Assembly: GCF_001908185.1 (NCBI RefSeq)
Contig: NZ_LGHM01000194.1
Location: forward strand, 1-63,122
Length of the DNA: 63,122 bases
Source of the DNA: Bradyrhizobium sp. AS23.2
GTDB lineage: Bacteria; Pseudomonadota; Alphaproteobacteria; Rhizobiales; Xanthobacteraceae
Reading direction: 5' to 3'
A program made the translations under genes and the position numbers. Shown here in pieces: positions 7,636-17,400 of this stretch. How positions within the stretch are numbered: the first letter of the stretch is position 1; every line of letters starts with the position of its first letter. The notes beneath the pieces were generated by a model that searched no databases, was not told the origin of the DNA, and was given only the letters and a program-made list of their open reading frames with translations.

Positions 7636-7956
7636 ATGACCGGCCCCGAACTGAAGCAACTCCGCGACGATCTCTCCGACACTCTCGGGCGGAAGCTCAC
7701 CGCGTCCGACATGGCCAGGCTTTGCGGACTGACGGGCAAGGACGGCGCCGACACCATCCGGCGATGGGAGGTGAGCGGCCCGACGCCATCCGCGACCAAG
7801 GTGCTGCGCGTCCTCGCGATGGCGAGCGAGCGCTACCCGATCCTGGAGAAGTTCGACATCTTTGATCGTCACGACGTGCGCGAGGAAGACCGGCCGGCAA
7901 AGCGCGCGGCATTCCGCGAGCAGATGCGCGACGAGGTGCGGCGCCGTCTTGGTTAA
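7636..7956 (+). CDS. XRE-like helix-turn-helix protein
   Basis: A 106-residue soluble protein. Residues 3-60 form a helix-turn-helix of the phage-repressor type (LTASDMARLCGLTGKDGADTIRRWEVSG), followed by a charged tail ending RDEVRRRLG. ATG at 7636 is used; an in-frame ATG at 7597 would add 13 residues without domain content. No neighbouring gene suggests a target. Probably a small transcriptional regulator. Confidence 0.65.
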   Translation: MTGPELKQLRDDLSDTLGRKLTASDMARLCGLTGKDGADTIRRWEVSGPTPSATKVLRVLAMASERYPILEKFDIFDRHDVREEDRPAKRAAFREQMRDEVRRRLG

Positions 7957-8179
7957 CGACAGACGCGCGCAAGTTACCCGAAGGCTACACAGTTAAGCCT
8001 TCCTTCAGCATTTCTTAAGCTGCCATTAAGCACGAAAATCATTTGCAGCCCAATAAGTTAGGTTGGCTGTCCTTGTGCCATGGATGTGACAGCATTTTCT
8101 TCAAAAGCGAGCTATCTGCAAAACCAACGACGGCGCGGACAGCGCGCCTGCCGGGGATAAAGTGTTGGAGTTCGAGACT

Positions 8180-8906
8180 ATGAAGAAGATTCTGTTTGCG
8201 ACCGTTGCGCTGCTCATGGTGAGTGCGGCTGCGCCGGCGATCGGTGCCGATCTCGGAGCGCGCAACTACTACAAGACCCCCCGCGCCGGCCTACGTCGCG
8301 CCGATCTACAACTGGACCGGTTTCTACATCGGTGGCCATCTCGGCGGCGCCTTCTCCAGCGACAACAATTTCAACGGCCTCTCCACCGGCAACAACGGCA
8401 ACGGCCGTTTCCTCGGCGGCGTGCAGGTCGGTGCGGACTGGCAGCTCAACCCGTACTTCGTGGTCGGCGTCGAAGGCCAGTATTCCTGGCTCTCCGGCAA
8501 CGTTGGCGCGGTGTTCCCGGGCGGTGTTGCCTACACCAACGACCAGCGTGGCCTTGGCTCGATCACCGGCCGCGTCGGCTACACCTGGGGTCCGGGCCTG
8601 CTGTACGTGAAGGGCGGCTACGCCTATTCGGACAACAATGAGAAGGTGACGGTTGGTGGCGTGCCGACCGGCTTCATCATCGATGGCGATCATCGCAACG
8701 GCTACACCGTCGGCGCCGGCATCGAGTACATGTTCGCCCCGAACTGGTCGGCCAAGGCCGAGTACCAGTACTACAATTTCGGCGACGCGCACTTCATCGC
8801 AGGCCCGCTGGTGGGCACCGGCAACTTCACCACCGACGACCACACCGTCAAGGCCGGCCTCAACTACCGCTTCAACTGGGCCAGCCCGGCGGTCGCGCGC
8901 TACTGA
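8180..8906 (+). pseudogene. Outer-membrane beta-barrel (Omp31/OmpA-like) gene with +1 frameshift
   Basis: The signal peptide (MKKILFATVALLMVSAAAPA) and GADLGARNYYKTP are read in one frame from ATG 8180, but APAYVAPIYNWTGFYIGG and the whole barrel continue in another frame to 8906. Removing one C from the C6 run at 8277-8282 restores a 241-residue protein of normal shape, with alternating beta strands and the C-terminal NYRFNW. As written, translation gives an exported but aberrant product. Causes may be a base-call error, slippage-based phase variation or true inactivation. A rho-independent terminator follows. Confidence 0.8.
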
Positions 8907-8934
8907 TCGCGCCTCAAAAATCTCTTTCGCCATC

Positions 8935-8967
8935 AAGGGCCGGCAACTCTGCCGGCCCTTTCTTTTT
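8935..8967 (+). terminator. Rho-independent terminator after beta-barrel gene
   Basis: The stem AAGGGCCGGC (8935-8944) pairs with GCCGGCCCTT (8951-8960), and the T-rich tract TTTCTTTTT follows. It sits 28 bp after the barrel stop codon. Confidence 0.85.
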
Positions 8968-9076
8968 CGCTGTGCGGAACAGACGCAACCGATTGTGCAA
9001 CTTGCGATTTTTTAACCCGCCCCAAGGATACTCCGCCGCGAAAATATTAAGAGATCATGGGTGTGGGGGAATTTCG

Positions 9077-11233
9077 ATGGCGATCCGTCTGAGTCTTAGC
9101 CGCTTCCTTGGCCGTTTTCGGCCTCGCTTCAAGATGCCGAAATGGGGTGTGCGCGGCAGTCTGTTCGCGGCCTTCGCGCTGATTGCTGGCATGGGCCTCG
9201 TGATCGCGGCCGGCGCCGGCTTCGTCTTCAATCATCTCGGCGCGACCATGATGGATCTGAGCGGCCGCGACATTCCGCGCCTCTCCGCCAGCCTTCAGCT
9301 CGCCTCGCAGAGCGCAACGCTCGCGGCGCAGGGCCCCGGCCTCCTGGCATCGCCCTCCGACGAGGCACTGAACGAACGCACCAAGAGCGTAAAGGACATC
9401 CAGCAGCTCGCCATGGCCAAGCTCGGCGAGATCATCGAGCTCGGCGCCGACAAGCAGACCGCGAACGCGCTGCGTGACACCGCCAAGAGCATCGACGAGG
9501 CAACCCAGAGCCTGGTGTCGGCCGCACGTGAACGGCTCGATACCGGCGCGCTGCACGACAAGCAGTATGAAGCGCTGCGCAAGGCGCAGCTCGCCTTCGT
9601 CGGCGCGGCAGGTCCTGCGATGCTCGATGCGCAGACGCGCCTGAACGCGATCCTCGGCGCCGCGGAAGTCTCCGCTGACGAAGCCACCGAAGCCGCCCGC
9701 ACCGTCGCCCAGATCTCGACGATCTCCGCCAACGGCAATCTGATGGCCGCCGACATGATGGCGGCACTCTCGGCCAACAACAGCGACACGCTGGAGGCGA
9801 TCGAGAAGGAGTTCAAGGCGACCCGCGACCGCGTCAAGTCGAACCTCGAGGACCTGCCGAATATCCCCTCCATGCAGGCGACGCGCGACGCCGTGCAGAA
9901 GCTGCTCGCCTTCGGGGAGGGCAAGACCGGCGTGTTCAAGATCCGCCAGAAGGAGCTCGACTCCATCGATTACGGCCAGACCATCCTGGACGAGACCCGT
10001 AAGCTCAATGTCGGCCTCGGCATCAGCGTGCAGCAGCTCGTCGACGGCGTGCAGAAGGAGACCAACGCGTCGACCTTCCAGGCCCGTCAGGAAATCTCGT
10101 TCGCCACCATCGCCATGCTGGCGCTGGGCGCGCTGATGCTGGTCGGCTCGGCCCTGTTCGTCTGGCTCTATGTCGGCCGCAACATCCTGCGCCGGATCGG
10201 CGCCCTGCATCAGTCGATGCAGCTGCTCGCGAACGGCGACCTCGAGACCGATATCTACCGCTCGAAGAACCACAATGACGAGATCTCGGTGATGGCGAAC
10301 ACACTGCAGGTGTTCCGCGAGAGCATGATCGAGGCCCGCGCGCTGACGGGCGAGCAGGACAAGGACCGTGTCGCCAAGGCCGAGCGTGCCGCGCGCCTGG
10401 AGGCCAAGATCGCCGAGTTCGAGGGCACGGTGCGCACCGCGCTCGAAAATCTCGCGCAGTCGGCCAATTCGATGCAGTCGACCGCGCAGAGCATGTCGAA
10501 CACCGCCGACCAATCCAGCGCGCTGGTCAACGCAGTCGCCTCCGCCGCGGAGGAAACCTCGGTCAATGTCCAGACCGTGTCGGCGGGCACCGAGCAGCTG
10601 TCCTCCTCGATCCAGGAAATCAGCCGCCAGGTGGTCACCTCGGCCGAGATCGCCAAGAAGGCGGTCGACGAGGCCGGCGCCACCGACACCACGGTACAGA
10701 GCCTCGCGGACAGCGCGAGCCGCATCAGCGTCGTCGTCGACCTGATCCAGACCATCGCCTCGCAGACCAATTTGCTCGCGCTCAACGCCACCATCGAGGC
10801 GGCGCGCGCGGGCGAGGCCGGCCGTGGCTTCGCGGTGGTTGCCTCCGAGGTGAAGAGCCTCGCGAGCCAGACCGCCAAGGCGACGGAGGAGATCCGCACC
10901 CAGATCGCCAGCATGCAGCAGGTCACGACGTCGGCTGTCGGCGCCATTCAGGGCATCGGCCGCATCATCGGCGAGATCAACGACGTCACCACCACGATCG
11001 CCGCCGCGGTCGAGGAACAGGGCGCGGCCACCCGCGAGATCGCCCGCAACATCCAGCATGCGGCCGGCGGCACCAGCGAGGTCTCCAGCAACATCGTCGG
11101 CGTCTCCACGGCGTCCGCAGAAGCCGGCGCGGCCGCAACGGAAGTGCTGGGCGCCTCGGATGCGCTCCGCCGCGAGGCCGACATGCTGCGTGGAGAGATC
11201 GACGCGTTCCTCAACAACATGCGGGCGGCCTGA
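9077..11233 (+). CDS. Methyl-accepting chemotaxis protein
   Basis: A 718-residue chemoreceptor. A first membrane helix is at about 29-51, then a roughly 290-residue all-helical sensing region, a second helix at about 341-366, a HAMP domain to about 420, and a cytoplasmic signalling domain whose hairpin tip contains NATIEAARAGEAGRGFAVVA near residue 570. It ends NNMRAA, with no CheR-docking pentapeptide visible. The start ATG 9077 follows GGGGGA; a longer frame to 8972 runs over the upstream terminator region. The ligand is unknown; the helical input domain resembles the helical bimodular type. No che genes are adjacent. Confidence 0.9.
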   Translation: MAIRLSLSRFLGRFRPRFKMPKWGVRGSLFAAFALIAGMGLVIAAGAGFVFNHLGATMMDLSGRDIPRLSASLQLASQSATLAAQGPGLLASPSDEALNERTKSVKDIQQLAMAKLGEIIELGADKQTANALRDTAKSIDEATQSLVSAARERLDTGALHDKQYEALRKAQLAFVGAAGPAMLDAQTRLNAILGAAEVSADEATEAARTVAQISTISANGNLMAADMMAALSANNSDTLEAIEKEFKATRDRVKSNLEDLPNIPSMQATRDAVQKLLAFGEGKTGVFKIRQKELDSIDYGQTILDETRKLNVGLGISVQQLVDGVQKETNASTFQARQEISFATIAMLALGALMLVGSALFVWLYVGRNILRRIGALHQSMQLLANGDLETDIYRSKNHNDEISVMANTLQVFRESMIEARALTGEQDKDRVAKAERAARLEAKIAEFEGTVRTALENLAQSANSMQSTAQSMSNTADQSSALVNAVASAAEETSVNVQTVSAGTEQLSSSIQEISRQVVTSAEIAKKAVDEAGATDTTVQSLADSASRISVVVDLIQTIASQTNLLALNATIEAARAGEAGRGFAVVASEVKSLASQTAKATEEIRTQIASMQQVTTSAVGAIQGIGRIIGEINDVTTTIAAAVEEQGAATREIARNIQHAAGGTSEVSSNIVGVSTASAEAGAAATEVLGASDALRREADMLRGEIDAFLNNMRAA

Positions 11234-11234
11234 T

Positions 11235-11349
11235 TGTCGTTCCGGGGCGCCTCGAAGCGGCGAACTCTGGTGCGCAATAGCGCACCTGAGAATCCCGCGC
11301 TACAATCTCCGGATTCCGGGTTCGCGCTCACGCGCGCCCCGGAATGACA
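11235..11349. repeat. Intergenic repeat with 16-bp inverted ends
   Basis: Bases 11235-11250 (TGTCGTTCCGGGGCGC) and 11334-11349 are inverted copies with one mismatch and enclose GGTGCGCAATAGCGCACC (11270 region), itself a palindrome. The ends lie within 5 bp of the chemoreceptor stop codon. It is non-coding and typical of Bradyrhizobium dispersed repeats. The remaining bases to 11472 show no gene. Confidence 0.7.
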
Positions 11350-11472
11350 GCGGTTTTTGGCGCGCTCCAACCGGGACACGGAAATACGTCGCCCGGTATG
11401 ACGGCCATGCAGCGACCACCCAGCGTAGTTTTTCGGCTGGCGCCCCACGGCCGGTCGGTTTAAGCCGGTAGC

Positions 11473-12534
11473 ATGAATTCAAAAATCGATACCGCGCAGT
11501 CCTCGGCTGAGGCCCTGCGCTACCCCTGGGAACAGCATCCCGGTCCCGAAGAGGTCGTTGAGATACGGCCCGGCGTGTTGTGGGTGCGGCTGAAATTGCC
11601 GTTCCGCCTCAACCACGTGAACATCTATCTGCTCGCCGACGGCGACGGCTATGCGATGGTCGATGCCGGCTTCGGCAACGAGGAGACGATCGAGGCCTGG
11701 ACGAAGCTGTTCGACGGTCCGCTGAAGGGCGTCAACATCACGCGGCTGATCGTCACCCACTCCCATCCCGATCATGTCGGGCTCGCGGGATGGATCGTCG
11801 AGCGGTTCAAATGCCCGCTGGTGATGTCGCAGGTCGAATATCTGCAATCGGTCTATCACCAGAACCGCGGCACCGAGGAACGACGCGAGGCGCAGCGGCT
11901 GTTCTTCCGCCGCCACGGCATGGACGAGTCGCTCACCGAGAAGCTGCTCGGCCGCGGCCAGGATTATCTCAAGCGCGTCTCGGTGCTGCCGCCGTCCTAC
12001 CGCCGCATCTCGCACGGCGACGACGTCGTCATCGGTTCGCGCCGCTTCAAGGTGATCACCGGCGGCGGCCACGCGCTCGACCAGGTGATGCTGTATTGCG
12101 CCGACGACAAGCTGTTTCTCTCCGCCGACCAGGTGCTGAGCAAGATCTCGCCGAATGTCAGCGTGTGGGCGGTCGAGCCCGACCAGAACTCGCTCGGCGA
12201 ATATCTGGCCTCGCTCGCAAGCCTTACCACCACCCTGCCCTATGACCTCCTGGTGCTGCCCGGCCACGGCGTGCCGTTCTATGGGCTGAAGACCCGCATC
12301 AAGCAGCTCGCCGACCACCACGAGGAGCGCTGCCGCCTGATCGCGGAGGCGTGCCGCGAGGTGCCGCAGACCTCGCGCGCATTGGTGCCTGTCGTTTTCA
12401 ACAAGCACGTACTGGACGAACACCAGCTGGGCTTTGCCGCCGGCGAGCTGGTCGCCCATGTCAACTACATGATCGTCGAGGGCCGGCTGACGGCGGAGAC
12501 GAAGGACGGCATGCTCCAGTTCAGGACGACCTGA
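11473..12534 (+). CDS. Metallo-beta-lactamase-fold hydrolase
   Basis: A 353-residue cytoplasmic protein of the MBL fold. The metal-binding motif THSHPDHVG is at about residues 96-104, with further ligands in GGGHALDQ, LFLSADQVL and LPGHGVPF. The C-terminal domain (residues 265-330, HHEERCRLIAEACREVPQT) resembles the winged-helix LACTB2-type extension. Substrate unknown; this subgroup is often annotated as a hydroxyacylglutathione-hydrolase-like protein. It stands alone between the chemoreceptor and hemA, each separated by repeat-bearing spacers. Confidence 0.85.
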   Translation: MNSKIDTAQSSAEALRYPWEQHPGPEEVVEIRPGVLWVRLKLPFRLNHVNIYLLADGDGYAMVDAGFGNEETIEAWTKLFDGPLKGVNITRLIVTHSHPDHVGLAGWIVERFKCPLVMSQVEYLQSVYHQNRGTEERREAQRLFFRRHGMDESLTEKLLGRGQDYLKRVSVLPPSYRRISHGDDVVIGSRRFKVITGGGHALDQVMLYCADDKLFLSADQVLSKISPNVSVWAVEPDQNSLGEYLASLASLTTTLPYDLLVLPGHGVPFYGLKTRIKQLADHHEERCRLIAEACREVPQTSRALVPVVFNKHVLDEHQLGFAAGELVAHVNYMIVEGRLTAETKDGMLQFRTT

Positions 12535-12544
12535 GCGTGGTTTT

Positions 12545-12725
12545 CGCCTCTCCTCGCACGCGGGAAGAGGCCGACGCGCCGCGAGCGATGCGCAGCATCG
12601 TCTCGCGCGCGGCGGGCGAGGGGGGCTCTCAGCGCGTTCAACTCTCATCATCCCCTTGGAGACTCCCCCTCACCCAACCCTCTCAGAGCGAGCGTAGCTC
12701 GTCTCGACCCCGCAAGCGGGGCGAG
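12545..12725. repeat. Inverted copy of the CTCTCCCCGC repeat family
   Basis: Bases 12658-12724 are close to the reverse complement of 1223-1290 (CTCCCCCTCACCCAACCCTCTCA, then CCCCGCAAGCGGGG). Bases 12545-12630 add GC-rich hairpin sequence (CGCGCGCGGCGGGCGAGG). No gene is visible between the hydrolase stop and hemA. Confidence 0.65.
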
Positions 12726-12784
12726 GAGGCACACCGTCGGCGCTGCGGCGCATTGTGCAAAGCAACATTGCATCTCGCGTGAAC

Positions 12785-12798
12785 TTGATCGGGATCAA
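12785..12798 (+). promoter_or_regulatory. FixK/FNR-type box upstream of hemA
   Basis: TTGATCGGGATCAA is a perfect TTGAT-N4-ATCAA site, 136 bp before the hemA ATG. Oxygen-responsive control of hemA through an FNR/FixK-like site is described for Bradyrhizobium japonicum, which this fits. A class II activator here would place the transcript start near 12833. Confidence 0.75.
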
Positions 12799-12870
12799 GT
12801 TTCAAATCGCACGATAGGGCATTTTGCCCAAATGCCCCTCAGAGCCAAATGTGGGATAGCCGCATGGACA

Positions 12871-12891
12871 TTAGAGCTGGAAAAGCTCTAA
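12871..12891 (+). promoter_or_regulatory. Hairpin in hemA leader
   Basis: TTAGAGCT-GGAAA-AGCTCTAA is a perfect 8-bp hairpin lying 43 bp before the hemA start codon and inside the predicted leader. Its outer arms TTAGA/TCTAA match the arms of the Irr-bound iron control element, but the centre is longer. It may be an RNA structure affecting translation or a protein-binding site. Confidence 0.4.
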
Positions 12892-12934
12892 GAAGATGCG
12901 TCCCTTTTGGTCAGTTCCGTCTCAGGTTTTGCCG

Positions 12935-14164
12935 ATGGATTACGCCCAGTTCTTCAATTCCGCCCTCGATCGTCTTCACACCGAGCGGCGCTATCGCGTG
13001 TTCGCCGACCTCGAACGCACGGCCGGCCGGTTCCCGCACGCAGTCTGGCACTCGCCCAAGGGCAAGCGCGACGTCGTGATCTGGTGCTCCAACGATTATC
13101 TCGGCATGGGCCAGCACCCGAAGGTGGTCGGGGCCATGGTCGAAACCGCGACCCGCGTCGGCACCGGCGCCGGCGGGACCCGCAACATCGCCGGCACGCA
13201 TCATCCGCTGGTGCAGCTCGAGGCCGAACTCGCCGACCTCCACGGCAAGGAAGCCGCGCTGCTCTTCACCTCCGGCTATGTCTCGAACCAGACGGGCATC
13301 GCGACCATCGCAAAGCTCATTCCGAACTGCCTGATCGTGTCGGACGAGCTCAACCACAATTCGATGATCGAAGGCATCCGCCAGTCCGGCTGCGAACGCG
13401 TCGTGTTCCGTCACAACGATCTCGCGCATCTCGAAGAGCTGTTGAAGGCTGCGGGTCCGAACCGGCCGAAGCTGATCGCCTGCGAGAGCCTCTATTCGAT
13501 GGACGGCGACGTCGCCCCGCTCGCGAAGATCTGCGATCTCGCCGAGAAGTACGGCGCGATGACCTATGTCGACGAGGTCCACGCCGTCGGCATGTACGGC
13601 CCGCGCGGCGGCGGCATCGCCGAGCGTGACGGCGTCATGCATCGCATCGACATCCTCGAAGGCACCCTCGCAAAGGCGTTCGGCTGCCTCGGCGGCTACA
13701 TCGCCGCCAACGGCCAGATCATCGACGCCGTGCGCTCCTACGCGCCGGGCTTCATCTTCACCACCGCGCTGCCTCCCGCGATCTGCTCGGCCGCGACCGC
13801 CGCGATCAAGCACCTGAAGACCTCGAGCTGGGAGCGCGAGCGCCACCAGGACCGCGCCGCTCGCGTCAAGGCGATCCTCAACGCCGCCGGCCTACCGGTG
13901 ATGTCGAGCGACACCCACATCGTGCCGCTGTTCGTCGGCGATCCCGAGAAGTGCAAGCAGGCCTCCGACCTGCTGCTCGAAGAGCACGGCATCTACATCC
14001 AGCCGATCAACTATCCGACCGTCGCCAAGGGCACCGAGCGCCTGCGCATCACGCCCTCGCCCTATCACGACGATGGCCTGATCGATCAGCTCGCCGACGC
14101 CCTGCTGCAAGTGTGGGACCGCCTCGGCCTGCCGCTCCGCGAGAAATCGCTGGCGGCGGAGTAG
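12935..14164 (+). CDS. hemA: 5-aminolevulinate synthase
   Basis: A 409-residue PLP enzyme that condenses glycine and succinyl-CoA to 5-aminolevulinate, the first step of haem synthesis in alphaproteobacteria. Family motifs are GTGAGGTRNIAGTHHPL, DEVHAVGMYG and the PLP-lysine segment EGTLAKAFG. Length and opening MDYAQFFNSALDRLHTERRY match rhizobial HemA, so ATG 12935 is preferred over ATG 12896. A FixK-type box and a leader hairpin precede it. It is probably monocistronic; a GC hairpin follows before the hybrid kinase. Confidence 0.97.
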   Translation: MDYAQFFNSALDRLHTERRYRVFADLERTAGRFPHAVWHSPKGKRDVVIWCSNDYLGMGQHPKVVGAMVETATRVGTGAGGTRNIAGTHHPLVQLEAELADLHGKEAALLFTSGYVSNQTGIATIAKLIPNCLIVSDELNHNSMIEGIRQSGCERVVFRHNDLAHLEELLKAAGPNRPKLIACESLYSMDGDVAPLAKICDLAEKYGAMTYVDEVHAVGMYGPRGGGIAERDGVMHRIDILEGTLAKAFGCLGGYIAANGQIIDAVRSYAPGFIFTTALPPAICSAATAAIKHLKTSSWERERHQDRAARVKAILNAAGLPVMSSDTHIVPLFVGDPEKCKQASDLLLEEHGIYIQPINYPTVAKGTERLRITPSPYHDDGLIDQLADALLQVWDRLGLPLREKSLAAE

Positions 14165-14234
14165 GCCTCTTCGCCTCTTCGCCTCTTCCCCAAATCCAAC
14201 TCTCATCGAGCCCGGGGCTACCCCCCCTCCCCAA

Positions 14235-14257
14235 CCCTCCCCCGCAAGGGGGGAGGG
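14235..14257. repeat. GC-rich hairpin after hemA
   Basis: CCCTCCCCC-GCAA-GGGGGGAGGG forms a strong stem-loop without a U-tract, 70 bp after the hemA stop. This short form is common as a dispersed palindrome. It may slow or stabilise the hemA transcript end. Nothing else is visible up to 14448. Confidence 0.55.
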
Positions 14258-14448
14258 AGCGATACAGTTGCGCTTTCCTCACCTCGATTGAGTGCAACTG
14301 TCTGACGCGGGGCTGGTCTCACCTTAACGACAACCCCAGTTCCCGCTCCCACACAGCATTTCGCTGTCGCTTGCGCCCGTCCAAAGCGCTAGATTTGCAG
14401 GGAAAATGAGAGCGGGCGCTGTCACGCCCAGGGAGAACGCACGGACCA

Positions 14449-17400
14449 ATGTTGCACGACTGGGGCGTGATCGCCGCCGCCTTCGGCTATATCAGCTTCC
14501 TGTTCCTGGTGGCGAGCCACGGCGACCGCCGTTCGCCGGCCGGGCCCGGCCGCGCCTCCGGGCTGATCTATCCGCTGTCGCTGGCGATCTACTGCACCTC
14601 CTGGACCTTCTTCGGCTCGGTCGGCTTCGCCACCCGCAACTCAACCGACTTCCTTGCGATCTATGTCGGCCCGATCCTGATGATCGGGCTCGGCGCCGGC
14701 GTGCTACGCCGCGTGATCCAGCTCGCGAAGGCCCACAACATCACTTCGATCGCCGACTTCATCGGCGCGCGCTATGGCAAGAGCCAGGCGGTGGCGGCCA
14801 CCGTGGCCCTGATCGCGATCATCGGCTCGGTGCCCTACATCGCGCTCCAGCTCAAGGCGGTCGCCTCCTCGCTCGCAACGATCCTGAGCGAGGACCAGGC
14901 CTTCTCTCACATCCCGATCCTCGGCGACATGGCGCTGATGGTGACGCTGGCGATGGCAGCCTTCGCGGTGCTGTTCGGGACGCGGCAGACCGACGCCACC
15001 GAGCACCAGCACGGCCTGATGCTGGCGGTCGCGACCGAATCCATCGTCAAGCTGGTCGCCTTCATCGCCGCCGGCATCTTCGTCACCTTCTGGATGTTCT
15101 CGCCGCATGAATTGATCGAGCGCGCGATGAAGACGCCCGAGGCGGTGCGCGCGATCGAGTATTCGCCGTCGATCGGCAACTTCCTCACCATGACGCTGCT
15201 GTCGCTCTGCGCGATCATGTTGCTGCCGCGCCAGTTCCACGTCAGCGTGGTCGAAAACTCGTCCGACGCCGAGGTCGGCCGCGCGCGCTGGCTGTTCCCG
15301 CTCTATCTCGTCGCCATTAATTTGTTCGTGATCCCGATCGCCCTCGCCGGCCTCGTCATCTTTCCGTTCGGTGTGGTCGATCCGGACATGTACGTGCTGG
15401 CGCTGCCGATGGAGCGCGGTGCGGGACTCCTCAGCGTCGCAGTCTTCGTCGGCGGCCTGTCGGCGGCGACCGCGATGGTGATCGTCGAATGCGTCGCGCT
15501 CTCCATCATGGTCTCAAACGACCTCGTGGTGCCGCTGGTACTGCAACGGCGGCCGGAGGGGCGCACCGGCGGCGCCGATTTCAGCGACTTCCTGCTGCGC
15601 TCGCGGCGGCTCGCGATCTTCGCCATCATGGTGATGGCCTATTTCTACTACCGCGCGCTTGGCAACACCCAGCTCGTGGCGATCGGTCTGCTCTCCTTCG
15701 CCGCCATCGCCCAGCTTGCACCAAGCTTCTTCGGCGGATTGCTGTGGCGGCGCGCGACCGCGCGCGGCGCGATCGGCGGCATGCTGGTCGGCTTCGCGGT
15801 GTGGCTCTACACGCTGTTCATCCCGAGCTTCATGGACACCTCGACTTCAGGCATCCTGCTGCTCCAGCACGGTCCGTTCGGGATCGAGGCGCTACGGCCG
15901 CAGGCGCTGTTCGGCGCCGACCTGCCGCCGCTGATGCATGGCGTTATCTGGTCGCTGTCGCTCAATATTCTCACTTATGTGCTGCTGTCGCTGGCGCGGC
16001 ACCCGTCTTCCATCGAGCTGGTGCAGGCCGATCTGTTCGTGCCCAACACGCTCGCGCCGATCTCCCCGAATTTTCGCCGCTGGCGCACCACCGTCACGGT
16101 GCAGGACATCCAGACCACGGTGGCGCAGTATCTCGGGCCCGACCGCGCACGACATTCGTTCGAAGCCTTCTCCGCAAGACGCAACGTTCGGCTGGAGCCC
16201 GCGGCGCCCGCCGATTTCGAGCTGTTGCAGCACGCCGAGCGCCTGATCGCCTCCTCGATCGGCGCGGCCTCCTCGCGGCTCGTGATGTCGCTCCTGCTGC
16301 GCAAGCGGACCGTCTCCGCGAAGGCCGCGCTGAAACTGCTCGACGATTCCCATGCGGCGCTGCATTTCAACCGCGAGATCCTCCAGACCGCGCTCAACCA
16401 TGTGCGCCAGGGCATCGCGGTGTTCGACGCCGACCTGCAACTGATCTGCTCCAACCGTCAGTTCGGCGATCTCCTCAACGTGCCGCCGCATTTCATCCAG
16501 TTCGGCACGCCCTTGCGCGAAATCCTGGAATTCATGGGCGTGAGCGATCCGGACGATCCGTCCGCGCGCGAAGCCATGCTGGAGCGGCGGATCGCGGCCT
16601 ACACCACCGACGGCGAGCCCTATCTCGAGCGCCTGCCGGAACGCCATATGGTGATCGAGGTGCTCACCAACCACATGCCCGGCGGCGGCTTCGTCATCAC
16701 CTTTACCGACGTCACGCCGACATTCGAGGCCGCGGAAGCGCTGGAGCGCGCCAACGCGACGCTGGAAAAGCGCGTGCGCGACCGCACCGAGGAGCTGACG
16801 CGGCTGAACTCCGAGCTGGCGCGGGCCAAGAGCACGGCGGAAGACGCCAGCATCTCCAAGACGCGCTTCCTCGCCGCCGCCAGCCACGACATTCTCCAGC
16901 CGCTCAACGCGGCGCGGCTTTACGTCACGAGCCTGGTCGAACGCCAGCACAGCGGCGAGGAGACGCGGCTGGTCGAGAACATCGACGAGTCGCTCCAGGC
17001 GATCGAGGAGATCCTCGGCGCGCTGCTCGATATCTCGCGGCTGGATGCCGGCGCGATGACGACCTCGATCTCGAGCTTCAAGATGGCCGACTTGATGCGT
17101 TCGCTGGAGATCGAGTTCGCGCCGATCGCGCGCGCCAAGGGTCTCGAGCTCACCTTCGTGCCCTGCTCGCTGCCGGTCGAGTCGGACCGCCTGCTGCTGC
17201 GGCGCCTGCTCCAGAACCTGATCTCCAACGCGATCAAGTACACACCGCGCGGCCGCGTGCTGGTCGGCTGCCGCCGCCGCGGCGCCTCGCTCAAGATTTG
17301 CGTCTACGACACCGGCGTCGGAATCCCATCGGTCAAGCGTGGCGAGATCTTCAAGGAATTCCACCGCCTCGAACAGGGCGCACGGATCGCGCGCGGCCTG

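Noticed and set aside
9047..11059. 670-codon minus-strand frame opposite the chemoreceptor
   Set aside because: Antisense to a clear chemoreceptor signalling domain, with no recognisable motif.
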